Source: Megasphaera paucivorans (GTDB taxonomy: Bacteria > Bacillota > Negativicutes > Veillonellales > Megasphaeraceae). From it: a stretch of 64,000 nt of DNA. A program made the position numbers and the translations under genes. Where the stretch lies: positions 22,839 through 86,838 of the forward strand of contig NZ_FNHQ01000010.1 of the NCBI RefSeq assembly GCF_900103535.1, given 5' to 3'. Numbering within the stretch: position 1 is the first letter of the stretch; every line of letters begins with the position of its first letter. Positions 16,972 through 25,421 of this stretch are shown one piece after another. A model generated the notes under the pieces. The model searched no databases, was not told the origin of the DNA, and saw only the letters and a program-made list of their open reading frames with translations.

Positions 16972-18054
16972 ATGAAATATATTAAAGCTGCGGTTGTGTT
17001 GACGGCAATGGTGCTGACGGCTGCGAATGTTACGGTTTTTGCGCGGGCCCCGTACACGGATATTGGAAATACGGCGGCAGAAACAGCAATCAATTATCTG
17101 TATGATACAAAATGTCTTACCTTTGCAGGAACAGCGGATATCCGCCTTTTTCATCCTGATCAAGCTATCACGCGCGGAGAATTAGCACAGCTGCTGTGTG
17201 ATACGATGCCGGTCTTCCGGACTGCCGGCGATGCCGGTAAAATAGAAGACCCCGTTCAGACAGGCGCTAGAGCTGTGTTGGCTATGCTGCGCTGCGGGAT
17301 CATGACCAATCAGGGAGATGGCACATTCCATCCAACTGATATTGTTACACGGGAAGAACTGGCAGCAGTCATATATCGCTATATGGCGTATTATCAAATG
17401 GAAAATGCGGATACAACTGGTACGCCTTTTGCTGATGAGAAAGAAATTTCTGCCCAATATCTGCCTATGGTTCAGGCATTGCATCGGCAGTATGTTATCG
17501 GGCAGAAGACAAATTATTTTAGGCCGCAGCAGCCTGTGACACGAGCGGAAGCGGCATCACTGCTGTTCCGTTTGATTAAACCGGATGGAACTTATATTTC
17601 TCATGTTGATGTACAGAAGCAGGTAATGAAGACATTAGGGACTCTGTATGGATCCTCTCTGAGCTATTTTGATCAAGGGACGATGTACTGGCAGGGCGAT
17701 ACGTTGGTACTCGCGTTGAAGGGGGATATTCCTTCGGGATTGGTACGGCGTTTGAAAGATGAAATAACGCCGCCAGGTGTCGTTGTTTTGCGCAAGGCAA
17801 AATACAGCCATTCCGATTATATCCATATGAGGGATAAAGCCGTCCGTATATTTGTCAAGGATGAAGGAGTACAGAATTATGTCGGAGCAGAACCGGATTA
17901 TGCAAAGGAACAAATTGTCCTTACCGCGCACTATCCGGTGCGTCCGGATACTGCCGCCGCTATAGCTAAAGCCGTTGGCAATCATGCCGTGCGGATAGAA
18001 GTTTTGCCGGCTATTGGACAATACGGCGCGGCAGCAGTGAGTGTACAAAAATAA
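16972..18054 (+). CDS. SLH-domain envelope protein 2
   Basis: A paralogue of the preceding gene, 29 bp downstream, 360 residues. It has an N-terminal signal peptide (cleavage near VFA-R, about residue 24) and three SLH repeats that are less regular than in the first protein (FHPDQAITRGE, FHPTDIVTREE, FRPQQPVTRAE). The same unrecognised C-terminal domain follows (GTMYWQ, AKYSHSDY), about residues 220-345, with a short extra tail. The pair probably arose by tandem duplication and is cotranscribed. Both are likely envelope or periplasmic proteins tethered to peptidoglycan. Function beyond anchoring is unknown. Confidence 0.86.
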   Translation: MKYIKAAVVLTAMVLTAANVTVFARAPYTDIGNTAAETAINYLYDTKCLTFAGTADIRLFHPDQAITRGELAQLLCDTMPVFRTAGDAGKIEDPVQTGARAVLAMLRCGIMTNQGDGTFHPTDIVTREELAAVIYRYMAYYQMENADTTGTPFADEKEISAQYLPMVQALHRQYVIGQKTNYFRPQQPVTRAEAASLLFRLIKPDGTYISHVDVQKQVMKTLGTLYGSSLSYFDQGTMYWQGDTLVLALKGDIPSGLVRRLKDEITPPGVVVLRKAKYSHSDYIHMRDKAVRIFVKDEGVQNYVGAEPDYAKEQIVLTAHYPVRPDTAAAIAKAVGNHAVRIEVLPAIGQYGAAAVSVQK

Positions 18055-18084
18055 ATTACATTTAATTCTTACAGAGGAACATAA

Positions 18085-18119
18085 AAGAAGACCTTGTCAG
18101 TGGCAAGGCCTTCTTTTTA
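18085..18119. terminator. Bidirectional terminator after the SLH pair
   Basis: Stem AGAAGACCTTG / CAAGGCCTTCT, followed by TTTTTAT on the plus strand and by T-rich sequence on the minus strand. It separates the SLH genes from the convergent HAD gene. Confidence 0.85.
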
Positions 18120-18133
18120 TGTGTATGTGAAAT

Positions 18134-18790
18134 TTATCTTGCAGGAATAAATAAGTGTTTCAATTCTTTTGGAGAGGATACCAGATAGTCCGGATGTAAA
18201 GATTGCAGCAGTGGCTTATCTCGAAAACCCCAAGTAACTAAGGCGGAATCCAATCCGGAGTTATCTGCGGTTTTTTTGTCTACTTCGGAATCACCGATAT
18301 ATATCGCTTCTTGTGCAGAACTGCCGAGCCTCCGTAAGGCTTCCCAGACCATATCGGGTTCCGGCTTCTTTTTATAGTTAGCCGATTCACCAAGAGAAAA
18401 TTGAACGAGACCTTCAAAAAATTCTTTGTGAAGTTCCGTTACGGCCGCTTGTCCCTTGTTGGAAACAATCGCTGTTTTATATCCGGCATCGCGGAGTGAC
18501 GCTAATATTTCAAGAATACCTTCATAAGGTTTCGTGTGCCCTTGGCAGTGTGATCCGTAGTAGCTTTTGAACGCATCCTGTAATTCCAACTGAAAATCTT
18601 GGTTTGCTTCCGGGACCGCTTGGCGGATTAATCCGGCGTAACCATAGCCTAAATATGAACGGACCTGCATTTTTGTTTTTTCCGGTAGCTGGTACTTCCG
18701 CAATATATAATTTAAGCTTTCGGTAAGCTCGTCCAAGGTATCGAGAACGGTACCGTCCATGTCAAAAATAATTGTTTTATACGTATTCAT
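18134..18790 (-). CDS. HAD-family phosphatase (phosphoglycolate phosphatase-like)
   Basis: A haloacid dehalogenase superfamily hydrolase of 218 residues with the GPH/PGP-type architecture. Motif I DMDGTVLDT (nucleophile Asp at about residue 10) is followed by a helical cap, motif II IVSNKG, and motifs III/IV in KKPEPD and YIGDSEVDKKTADNSG. Relatives dephosphorylate phosphoglycolate, pyrophosphate or sugar phosphates, and sequence does not settle which. It is a stand-alone gene on the minus strand. Confidence 0.85.
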   Translation of the reverse strand: MNTYKTIIFDMDGTVLDTLDELTESLNYILRKYQLPEKTKMQVRSYLGYGYAGLIRQAVPEANQDFQLELQDAFKSYYGSHCQGHTKPYEGILEILASLRDAGYKTAIVSNKGQAAVTELHKEFFEGLVQFSLGESANYKKKPEPDMVWEALRRLGSSAQEAIYIGDSEVDKKTADNSGLDSALVTWGFRDKPLLQSLHPDYLVSSPKELKHLFIPAR

Positions 18791-18945
18791 CTGTACTGTA
18801 ATAATTTGAAAACGTGGCGGTGAATTTCAAATTATATGCCTCCTTATCTTGTAATAAAAAAAGTGTCTGAACCTATTATAGCGGTGAATAGACTGTTTGT
18901 CTAATTTTAGTGTCTTTAAGAGCTGTAAAAATATATAAAAACATG

Positions 18946-18974
18946 TTAAAATGAAGCTTATATTATGTTACAAT
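18946..18974 (+). promoter_or_regulatory. Candidate promoter of the membrane protein-galU operon
   Basis: -35 TTAAAA (18946-18951), a 17-bp spacer, and -10 TACAAT (18969-18974), 56 bp before the ATG at 19031. Confidence 0.4.
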
Positions 18975-19030
18975 AAAAAAGAAAATACCTATTGGATATT
19001 AGGTGGATAGAGATACAAGGAGTGGATGTT

Positions 19031-20878
19031 ATGACGAAGTTTTTGCCGTATGTTATTTTAGCTGGTGTGGTTATTATATTTTTTGTGATCTGTTATATTA
19101 TGTATTCCGGGCATGCAACGGAAAAGCCGGCGAAGAAAAAACATAAAAATATAGCATTGGAAGCACAAAAAAAGCGGAATGAAGAACACGCGGCATGGGC
19201 AACTTTAGAAACGCTGCACTCCAAAGGCCCGGCATCTTTGAAGGAAGATACAACACCCGTTCCAAAAATTTCTAATGTAAAAGTCAAGGAACGTAGAGAA
19301 AATCCGGAGGAAACAGGATTTGTTACAACGAAAGGCGAAGTTGTGCATGCGGGAGATCAGATGTATTATGAAAAAACAACTTCTAAAAAAGCGGCAGATG
19401 ATAGTTTTGGAACGACCCAGGTAATTTCCCGCGAGGAAGTACTGGCAGCGATGAAGGAAGCGGATAAAAATAAAGAAGCCAAGCAGGAAAAAATCGCAAG
19501 TCCGATTGCGGGCATGGCAGCGGTTGTTGCGGCTGATTTGAAAGAGAAAAAATCACAAGAAACGATGAGTGCTGCGGCACCTGTGATACATTCCCCGGCA
19601 CCGGCAGCTGCTGAACAAAAACATGTTCTTTCCGACGAAACTATGATTATGGATCCGGGAGCTTTAAAGACGAAACTTGCAGCAGCGGGGGCGGTGGCTG
19701 GAGCTGTGGCGGTGACAGATGTAACGACTAAAATGGCACCTGTCCACGTCGATACAGCGTATACGAAAAAGGAACCTGTAAATGAAACGAACCGCACGGA
19801 TATATCATCTAAAAAAGCGGCATCCCAAAGTCCATGGGGCAATGTACTTCCTAGAACTGAAAAAACCACGGAGGCATTACCTTCAAAATCTATCTGGGCC
19901 CAGGATACGCATATCGATTCGCCTGTTATCAAGATGTGTATTGCACATTTTCTCGATCATTACGGAATCGTAACACCGGAAATGAAACGCCAAATTGAAT
20001 TTATTACAGCAGCGGCGTTCCAGCAGGCGGGAGTTTCTGATGAAGCAGAACGGGAGCGTATTATAAAACCCTTTATTATACAGGATGCGCTGCAAGATGT
20101 GCAAAAAACCTATTCGGCACATCCGGAGGAACATGCAGCGGCAGTGGCACTGCGGGCTTTTTGTGATGTGCTTCATTGTCCGCCTACATCGACACGTCAT
20201 TTGGTGGCAATCAACACATTAAAAGTAATGCCCTATCTTTCACAGGAACACTATCGTATTTTAGCTATCTTGCTTGTCTTCTTGTATTCCCGCAACTCCC
20301 ATAATGTAGACACGGAAACATTTAGGCAGTACATCGATAAATATGTAATGCCTTTCTTGGAACGCTTTCCAACGGAACGTTCATTTTATCAGCAGTTGGA
20401 TTATTTGCATTGCACGGCGCTGGAAACCAAGGAAACACCGTTTGCCGAAATATTGGCTGATTCATATCCGCTGTTGTTCCGATATCGGGGATTTACGCTG
20501 GAAGAATTACAGACCTCCCTGCGGGGAAAACATATTCCGCCGGAATTTATTGTTCCATCCTTTAATTCTGATCTTTATAAACTCGCGCTGGTGGATGAAG
20601 GAATGGCTTCGCGCTTTTTCCGACAGACGGGTATCACTGACCGCAATACGCAAAATCACTTGCTGCGGTTGGCTAAAAAACATCCTACGAGTTTCAATGG
20701 AGAAGAAGCTTTGGATATTTTGGAAGAAATATCCCCGGTATTTGCCGATATGGGAGATCTTTGGGACAGCACGTTGCTGCGAGTATCGACATTGTCTCTC
20801 CTAGGTTTATATTTAGCACAGGCATATGTGAAGGAAATAATCGGGGAAGAGTTTGATTTATTCCGATGGTTTGAATAA
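19031..20878 (+). CDS. Unrecognised membrane-anchored protein with a disordered linker
   Basis: I do not firmly recognise this 615-residue protein. One N-terminal membrane helix (about residues 5-27) is followed by a basic stretch, then about 270 residues rich in Ala, Lys, Glu, Thr and Pro that look disordered. A well-folded helical C-terminal domain of about 315 residues (from SPVIKMCIAHFLDHYG) follows; parts resemble, from memory only, the LPO_1073/Vpar_1526 family (AINTLKVMPYLSQEHYRILAI). The ATG at 19031 has AAGGAG eight bases upstream and is preferred to 18992. It sits 12 bp before galU and is likely cotranscribed with it. A cytoplasmic-face scaffold or sensor is possible but unproven. 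Confidence 0.7.
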   Translation: MTKFLPYVILAGVVIIFFVICYIMYSGHATEKPAKKKHKNIALEAQKKRNEEHAAWATLETLHSKGPASLKEDTTPVPKISNVKVKERRENPEETGFVTTKGEVVHAGDQMYYEKTTSKKAADDSFGTTQVISREEVLAAMKEADKNKEAKQEKIASPIAGMAAVVAADLKEKKSQETMSAAAPVIHSPAPAAAEQKHVLSDETMIMDPGALKTKLAAAGAVAGAVAVTDVTTKMAPVHVDTAYTKKEPVNETNRTDISSKKAASQSPWGNVLPRTEKTTEALPSKSIWAQDTHIDSPVIKMCIAHFLDHYGIVTPEMKRQIEFITAAAFQQAGVSDEAERERIIKPFIIQDALQDVQKTYSAHPEEHAAAVALRAFCDVLHCPPTSTRHLVAINTLKVMPYLSQEHYRILAILLVFLYSRNSHNVDTETFRQYIDKYVMPFLERFPTERSFYQQLDYLHCTALETKETPFAEILADSYPLLFRYRGFTLEELQTSLRGKHIPPEFIVPSFNSDLYKLALVDEGMASRFFRQTGITDRNTQNHLLRLAKKHPTSFNGEEALDILEEISPVFADMGDLWDSTLLRVSTLSLLGLYLAQAYVKEIIGEEFDLFRWFE

Positions 20879-20890
20879 GGAGGAAGGAAC

Positions 20891-21775
20891 ATGAAGAAGA
20901 TACGCAAAGCTGTTATTCCGGCGGCCGGATACGGAACTCGTTTTTTGCCGGCGACAAAGGCGACTCCAAAGGAAATGCTGCCTATTGTAGATAAGCCGAC
21001 TATTCAATATATTGTGGAAGAAGCCCTTCAAAGCGGCATTGAAGAAATATTGATTATCAGCGGGCATGCCAAGCGGGCGATCGAAGATCATTTTGATACG
21101 ACCTTAGGCTTGGAAATGCACCTGGAGCAGCAGGGGAAAACAGATTTACTGAAAATGATCCGGGGCATTTCGGAAATCAATATTCACTATATCCGCCAAA
21201 AACATATGCGTGGATTGGGGGATGCTATTCTTTGCGCCCAGTCTTTTATCGATGATGAACCTTTCGCAGTGCTGTTGGGGGATGATGTTGTTTATAATGA
21301 TGCCAATCCGGCCTTGCGCCAGATGATCGACGTATATGATAATGTAGGTGCGACTGTGCTCGGGTGCCAGGAAGTACCGCGGGAACGCGTCGCTTCTTAT
21401 GGCATTGTAAAAGGAAAACGACTGGACGATTCTCGATTGATACGTGTGACCGATATGATCGAAAAACCAACTATCGAAGAAGCACCCAGCCGATGTGCTG
21501 TGCTAGGGCGATATATTATTACACCTGATGTATTTGAAGTACTGCGCCGTACGGAACCGGGAAAAGGCGGAGAAATACAGCTTACAGATGCTTTAAAAGT
21601 GATGGCTGGGCGAGAAGCTGTATTTGCCTATAATTTTGAAGGGAAACGGTATGATGTGGGGGATAAGCTGGGATTTTTAAAAGCAACAGTAGAATATGCT
21701 TTGCGGCGGGATGATTTAGGAGAACCCTTCAAGGCATACTTAAAGGAGTTATTTTCGGGAAAAGATTCTTTTTAA
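20891..21775 (+). CDS. galU: UTP-glucose-1-phosphate uridylyltransferase
   Basis: Makes UDP-glucose from UTP and glucose 1-phosphate for envelope polysaccharide and glycolipid synthesis; 294 residues, the usual length. The nucleotidyltransferase signature AAGYGTRFLPATKATPKEMLPIVD is split across residues 8-31. Further motifs are KPTIQYIVEEA, LLGDDV, and the sugar-binding GKGGEIQLTDAL, with catalytic Lys in EGKRYDVGDKLGF. AAGGAGGAAGG directly precedes the ATG. It is the second gene of an operon with the membrane-anchored protein, which hints at an envelope-related role for that partner. Confidence 0.95.
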   Translation: MKKIRKAVIPAAGYGTRFLPATKATPKEMLPIVDKPTIQYIVEEALQSGIEEILIISGHAKRAIEDHFDTTLGLEMHLEQQGKTDLLKMIRGISEINIHYIRQKHMRGLGDAILCAQSFIDDEPFAVLLGDDVVYNDANPALRQMIDVYDNVGATVLGCQEVPRERVASYGIVKGKRLDDSRLIRVTDMIEKPTIEEAPSRCAVLGRYIITPDVFEVLRRTEPGKGGEIQLTDALKVMAGREAVFAYNFEGKRYDVGDKLGFLKATVEYALRRDDLGEPFKAYLKELFSGKDSF

Positions 21776-21796
21776 TATAATGTGGGGATGCATCAA

Positions 21797-21829
21797 CGGT
21801 GGGAACATATTGTTTTCACCGCTTTTTTA
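21797..21829 (+). terminator. Terminator of galU
   Basis: Stem CGGTGGGAACA / TGTTTTCACCG (with two G-U pairs) followed by CTTTTTTAT. Confidence 0.82.
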
Positions 21830-21948
21830 TAGTTAAAATAAAGATGTTGTTCATCTTGGATGTAAAATAACAATGCATATTATGTATGTAATATGGCATG
21901 CCAGATAGGGGAAATTCAAAATAAACAAAGCAAATATGCAATTTTTGA

Positions 21949-21978
21949 TTGACGGTATATCCTAGTCGTTGCTATAAT
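21949..21978 (+). promoter_or_regulatory. Promoter of the deoR-kinase transcript
   Basis: -35 TTGACG (21949-21954), an 18-bp spacer, and a perfect -10 TATAAT (21973-21978). It resembles the promoter of the pdxA-like gene in spacing and in the downstream GAACA repeats. Confidence 0.7.
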
Positions 21979-21993
21979 TAAATAAACAAAAAC

Positions 21994-22008
21994 GAACATA
22001 TAAGAACA
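21994..22008 (+). promoter_or_regulatory. Candidate DeoR-family operator, proximal to regulator gene
   Basis: Two direct GAACA repeats at 21994 and 22004, exactly 10 bp apart, lie just after the -10 box in context GAACATATAAGAACAATT. The same phased repeat occurs at the second promoter of the cluster. Binding here would block transcription, giving autoregulation. Confidence 0.5.
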
Positions 22009-22032
22009 ATTAAAAGCCGAGGAGGAATATAT

Positions 22033-22800
22033 ATGCTGCCAGCAGAACGACGCCAATATATTTTAGATAAGTTATATAAGAATAAAGCAGTTGAGGTAAA
22101 TGACTTGGCCAAGGAACTGGAGGTCACTCCGATGACGATCCGGCGTGATTTACAGCTTTTAGAGGACAGCGGCCTTGTAGAAAAAAGTCATGGTGGAGCG
22201 ATTCTTACGGAATCTGTCGTCAAGGAAGCTACCTATCGCAATCGAAAACTCGTACATATTACGGAAAAAAGACGGATAGCAAAAGCGGCACTTTCTTTGA
22301 TAGAACCTTCTATGAGCATTTATATGGATGCTGGAACGACAAACTATGAATTGGCGGCACTTATAGCAGAACAGTATTGGTCTGACTTAACAATCGTTAC
22401 GAACGATTTGGCTATCGCCCAATTATTGAGTGCTGTTTCCGGTGTTCGTGTCTTGATGGCGGGAGGAACGATTGATGCCGAATCTGCTGCTACTTGCGGT
22501 GTTTTTGCGACCAGCATGGTGAAAAGTATGCACTTTGATATTTGTATCTTAGGAACGCAGGCAATTACTCCGGATTGGCGGATTATGAGTGCCAATGTGG
22601 AAAAGATAGGAGTTAAGCGCGCCAGTATTGCGGCTTCGGATAAAGTCGTATTATTGGCAGATCATTCAAAATTCAACAAACACAAGTTGTATTATTTATT
22701 TGATTTGTGGGAGGCCGATATTTTGGTTACAGATTACAGAGCCTCTGAAGCAGAAAAAAATGTATTTACGGAACATGACGTTGAATATATCCAGATATAG
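22033..22800 (+). CDS. DeoR-family transcriptional regulator
   Basis: A 255-residue repressor of the DeoR/GlpR family. The N-terminal winged helix (residues 1-58; AERRQYILDKLYKNKAVEVNDLAKELEVT is split over the first two helices) ends with the classical MTIRRDLQLLE. The C-terminal DeoRC sugar-phosphate-sensing domain has the AGTTNYELA and ADHSKF motifs. Such regulators usually respond to a phosphorylated intermediate of the pathway they control. Here that would be a phosphorylated sugar acid made by the next gene. It is 19 bp before the kinase and has its own promoter with candidate operators. Confidence 0.92.
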   Translation: MLPAERRQYILDKLYKNKAVEVNDLAKELEVTPMTIRRDLQLLEDSGLVEKSHGGAILTESVVKEATYRNRKLVHITEKRRIAKAALSLIEPSMSIYMDAGTTNYELAALIAEQYWSDLTIVTNDLAIAQLLSAVSGVRVLMAGGTIDAESAATCGVFATSMVKSMHFDICILGTQAITPDWRIMSANVEKIGVKRASIAASDKVVLLADHSKFNKHKLYYLFDLWEADILVTDYRASEAEKNVFTEHDVEYIQI

Positions 22801-22819
22801 AAAGGGAAGGAGAAAGACA

Positions 22820-24037
22820 ATGCGTGAATTTGTTATAATTGCAGATGATTTTACCGGTGCCAATGATACAGGAGTTCAAGTAAGGAAACAAGGCATACCG
22901 ATTGATGTATTACTGGAACTGGACCCGGCTGCCCAAGGCGAGGGCAGTATTGTTATTGATACGGAAAGCCGGGTCATTCCGCCAACGGAAGCCTATGCCT
23001 GCATGGTACATATTGCGGAGACTATCGTACAGCAGGGGGGCTGTCGGTATTTATATAAAAAAGTCGATTCTACTTTACGAGGCAATTTGAAGGAAGAAAT
23101 AAAAGCGCTGCTGGAGATATATAATCCGGAACTCATTATTTTTGATCCGGCATATCCGGCCCAGGGAAGAACCGTGGAAAACCGCCGTCTTTGCGTATAC
23201 GGAAAACCGCTTCTTACTACAGAAATAGCGGCTGATCCCCGCAATCCCGTTTTTGAAGATGATATTGCGCAGTTATTATCTTCGTATACAGGAACGGCGG
23301 TAATACATGTGACGGAAAAGGAACTGGCATCGGAAACTATGCAACTGACGTCTGGGGCATATACGTTTGATACGACCCGGCAGGAACAGATGGAACAAAT
23401 AGCCAAGATGGTCCTGCAGACAGGCAGAAAAACCGTATGGATCGGGTCGGCAGGATTGGCAGCGGGATTGTTGTCGTCTGTCTATCACAAAGCACCTGTT
23501 CTTTCCGTTATCGGGAGCGTCAGCAGTAAGACAATGGAACAAATCGCATATTGCCAAGAACGCGGTATTTCTGTTGTGTGCGTCGATATGACTCGTATTT
23601 GTGAAGGAGACGCGATGGAAGAAGCTATTAGGCCTGCCGTTGACATATTGCAGAAGGGACAGGATGTTATTGTGACGGCAGCAGCGACTCGGCAGGATTA
23701 CGAGACTTTCCTGAAGTACGGTAAGGAGTGCGGTAAAGAACCGGCAGTATTAGCGGAAATAACAAAGCAGACATTGAGTGCAGCGGTTCCTTACCTCGTG
23801 TCCAAGGTCCGGATTTGTGGGATTTTTCTTACCGGAGGGGATACGGCGATTGCAGCGATTCACCGTCTGCAGGCCTCTGGTTCTCACATTGACAGTCAAA
23901 TACTGCCGGGTTTTGTGCAGGGACGGCTGATGGGAGGTATATGTGATGGACTTCCTATTGTTACTAAGGCGGGTGCTTTTGGGGTGGACTCGGATATATA
24001 CAACAGTATGATGAAACTAAAGGAAATAGTAGGATAA
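22820..24037 (+). CDS. Four-carbon acid sugar kinase (DUF1537)
   Basis: A kinase of the DUF1537 family (DtnK, DenK and OtnK group), 405 residues. These ATP-dependent enzymes phosphorylate D-threonate, D-erythronate or 3-oxo-tetronates at C4. The N-terminal substrate domain starts with IIADDFTGANDTG and holds KKVDSTLRGN; the C-terminal ATP-binding domain has GSAGLAAGL and the glycine-rich LTGGDTA, with a final PIVTKAGAFG. An upstream in-frame extension to 22628 overlaps the regulator gene and lacks a ribosome site. ATG 22820 with AAGGAG is clearly the start. Together with the PdxA-like gene it matches the known D-threonate route, giving DHAP. Confidence 0.9.
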   Translation: MREFVIIADDFTGANDTGVQVRKQGIPIDVLLELDPAAQGEGSIVIDTESRVIPPTEAYACMVHIAETIVQQGGCRYLYKKVDSTLRGNLKEEIKALLEIYNPELIIFDPAYPAQGRTVENRRLCVYGKPLLTTEIAADPRNPVFEDDIAQLLSSYTGTAVIHVTEKELASETMQLTSGAYTFDTTRQEQMEQIAKMVLQTGRKTVWIGSAGLAAGLLSSVYHKAPVLSVIGSVSSKTMEQIAYCQERGISVVCVDMTRICEGDAMEEAIRPAVDILQKGQDVIVTAAATRQDYETFLKYGKECGKEPAVLAEITKQTLSAAVPYLVSKVRICGIFLTGGDTAIAAIHRLQASGSHIDSQILPGFVQGRLMGGICDGLPIVTKAGAFGVDSDIYNSMMKLKEIVG

Positions 24038-24065
24038 CATAGTACAAATATTGCAACGGATAAAA

Positions 24066-24104
24066 AACAGGTGTCGTAGTAACTAGCGACAGCCTGTTTT
24101 TTTA
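24066..24104 (+). terminator. Terminator after the four-carbon acid sugar kinase
   Basis: Stem AACAGG-T-GTCG / CGAC-A-GCCTGTT followed by seven T residues. It splits the cluster into two transcripts. Confidence 0.8.
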
Positions 24105-24245
24105 TGTTGATATAATAACATAAAAGAACAATGCATATCAGTATAAGAAAACATAAAAGAAATAAAATTATGCATATTTGTAATACATAAAGGGCGTTTC
24201 ATCAAATTATATTACCAATAAGCATAGAGATAATGCTGTTTTGTA
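24105..24245. other. Intergenic stretch upstream of the pdxA-like promoter
   Basis: No gene is visible. It is AT-rich and holds repeated ACATAAAAGAA motifs (around 24119 and 24151) and the distal pair AACAATGCATAT / TATGCATATTTG. A similar AACAATGCATAT lies upstream of the deoR promoter near 21869. These may be additional regulatory sites for the same regulon, possibly activator or global-regulator sites. Confidence 0.4.
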
Positions 24246-24275
24246 TTGACTGTTACAAAGTTATATTGATATAAT
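24246..24275 (+). promoter_or_regulatory. Promoter of the pdxA-like catabolic operon
   Basis: -35 TTGACT (24246-24251), an 18-bp spacer, and a perfect -10 TATAAT (24270-24275). Same layout as the deoR promoter. Confidence 0.72.
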
Positions 24276-24281
24276 GGATAC

Positions 24282-24316
24282 GAACAAAAGCGAACATCAA
24301 ATAACATAAAAGAACA
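24282..24316 (+). promoter_or_regulatory. Candidate DeoR-family operators at the catabolic promoter
   Basis: GAACA repeats at 24282, 24292 and 24312, spaced 10 and 20 bp, so all lie on one helix face. The last is in ACATAAAAGAACATTAAAA, which closely matches the site before deoR. The position just after the -10 box favours repression. Confidence 0.52.
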
Positions 24317-24362
24317 TTAAAATTAGTTCGTTATAGTGGCTATAGTAGTAGGAGGTAATGAA

Positions 24363-25346
24363 GTGAAATCAAAATTTGTAGGAATTACCATGGGAGATCC
24401 GGCAGGTATTGGTCCAGAGATATCGCTGAAATCTATCGAAAAAAAGGAAGAATATAAAAAATCCGTATTGATTTATGGGAGTTACGATATACTTTCCTAT
24501 TATCATACACTGCTGAAACTCACAACACCGTTAGTACAAATAGACAGTGTGGCTGATTTTCAGGAAGGAAAAATCAATGTTATTTCGGTTGTGGATTTAC
24601 AAGTTGGCCGGGATATTGAAATCGGTCAAGTTTCTCCTGTAGCCGGAGATGCAGCCTACCAGTATGTAGAACGGGCAATCGCAGATGCCCTGAAGGGGGA
24701 TATCAGCGTGGTAACAACGGCACCTCTTAATAAAGAAGCGCTGCATAAAGGCGGACATAATTTTGCAGGGCACACAGAAATATTTGCTGCTTTAACAAAA
24801 ACCAAATCATATACCATGATGCTTTGGAGCGACAGGATATCCGTTGTGCATGTATCTACGCACTGTTCTTTGCGGGAAGCTTGTGACATGGCAACAAAAG
24901 AAAGAGTGCTGGAATGTGTTCATCTTGCCGATAACGCGATGAAAAAACTCGGTAAAACGATGCCGAAGATTGCAGTAGCAGGCCTTAATCCGCATAGCGG
25001 AGAAGCAGGAATTTTCGGACGTGAAGAAATTGATGAAATCGAACCGGCAGTCAAGCAAGCACAGCAGGAAGGCTTGAACGTGACAGGGCCGGTACCGCCG
25101 GATACGGTGTTTTTAAAAGCCTACAACGGTACATATGATGTGGTCGTAGCCATGTACCATGATCAAGGGCATATTCCAATGAAAATGGTGGCATTTGACA
25201 GCGGCGTGAATGTGACATTAGGTCTCCCTATTATCCGCACATCGGTAGATCACGGGACTGCTTTTGATATTGCGGGCCAAGGAATCGCCAATGAAGAAAG
25301 CATGCTCTATGCTGTGGATTTAGGCAAACAGTTTGCTGAAGGATAA
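24363..25346 (+). CDS. PdxA2-like 4-phosphate sugar-acid dehydrogenase
   Basis: A member of the PdxA family (4-hydroxythreonine-4-phosphate dehydrogenase), 327 residues. Motifs GITMGDPAGIGPEI, APLNKEAL, GHTEI and the metal-binding AMYHDQGH are present. Next to a DUF1537 kinase such proteins are PdxA2 enzymes, which oxidise and decarboxylate 4-phospho-D-threonate or -erythronate to DHAP; that role fits better here than vitamin B6 synthesis. The start is GTG 24363, eight bases after AGGAGG; the longer reading from 24336 runs through the ribosome site. It is first in a six-gene operon. Confidence 0.88.
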   Translation: MKSKFVGITMGDPAGIGPEISLKSIEKKEEYKKSVLIYGSYDILSYYHTLLKLTTPLVQIDSVADFQEGKINVISVVDLQVGRDIEIGQVSPVAGDAAYQYVERAIADALKGDISVVTTAPLNKEALHKGGHNFAGHTEIFAALTKTKSYTMMLWSDRISVVHVSTHCSLREACDMATKERVLECVHLADNAMKKLGKTMPKIAVAGLNPHSGEAGIFGREEIDEIEPAVKQAQQEGLNVTGPVPPDTVFLKAYNGTYDVVVAMYHDQGHIPMKMVAFDSGVNVTLGLPIIRTSVDHGTAFDIAGQGIANEESMLYAVDLGKQFAEG

Positions 25347-25421
25347 AAAATGATATGTTTTTATTATCGTCCAATTATATATAAAACCTAATTTTTATTT
25401 ATTACAAAGGAGCGTAATACT

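Noticed and set aside
22628..22819. 64-codon N-terminal extension of the DUF1537 kinase
   Set aside because: It overlaps the DeoR gene in another frame and has no ribosome site; AAGGAG precedes ATG 22820.
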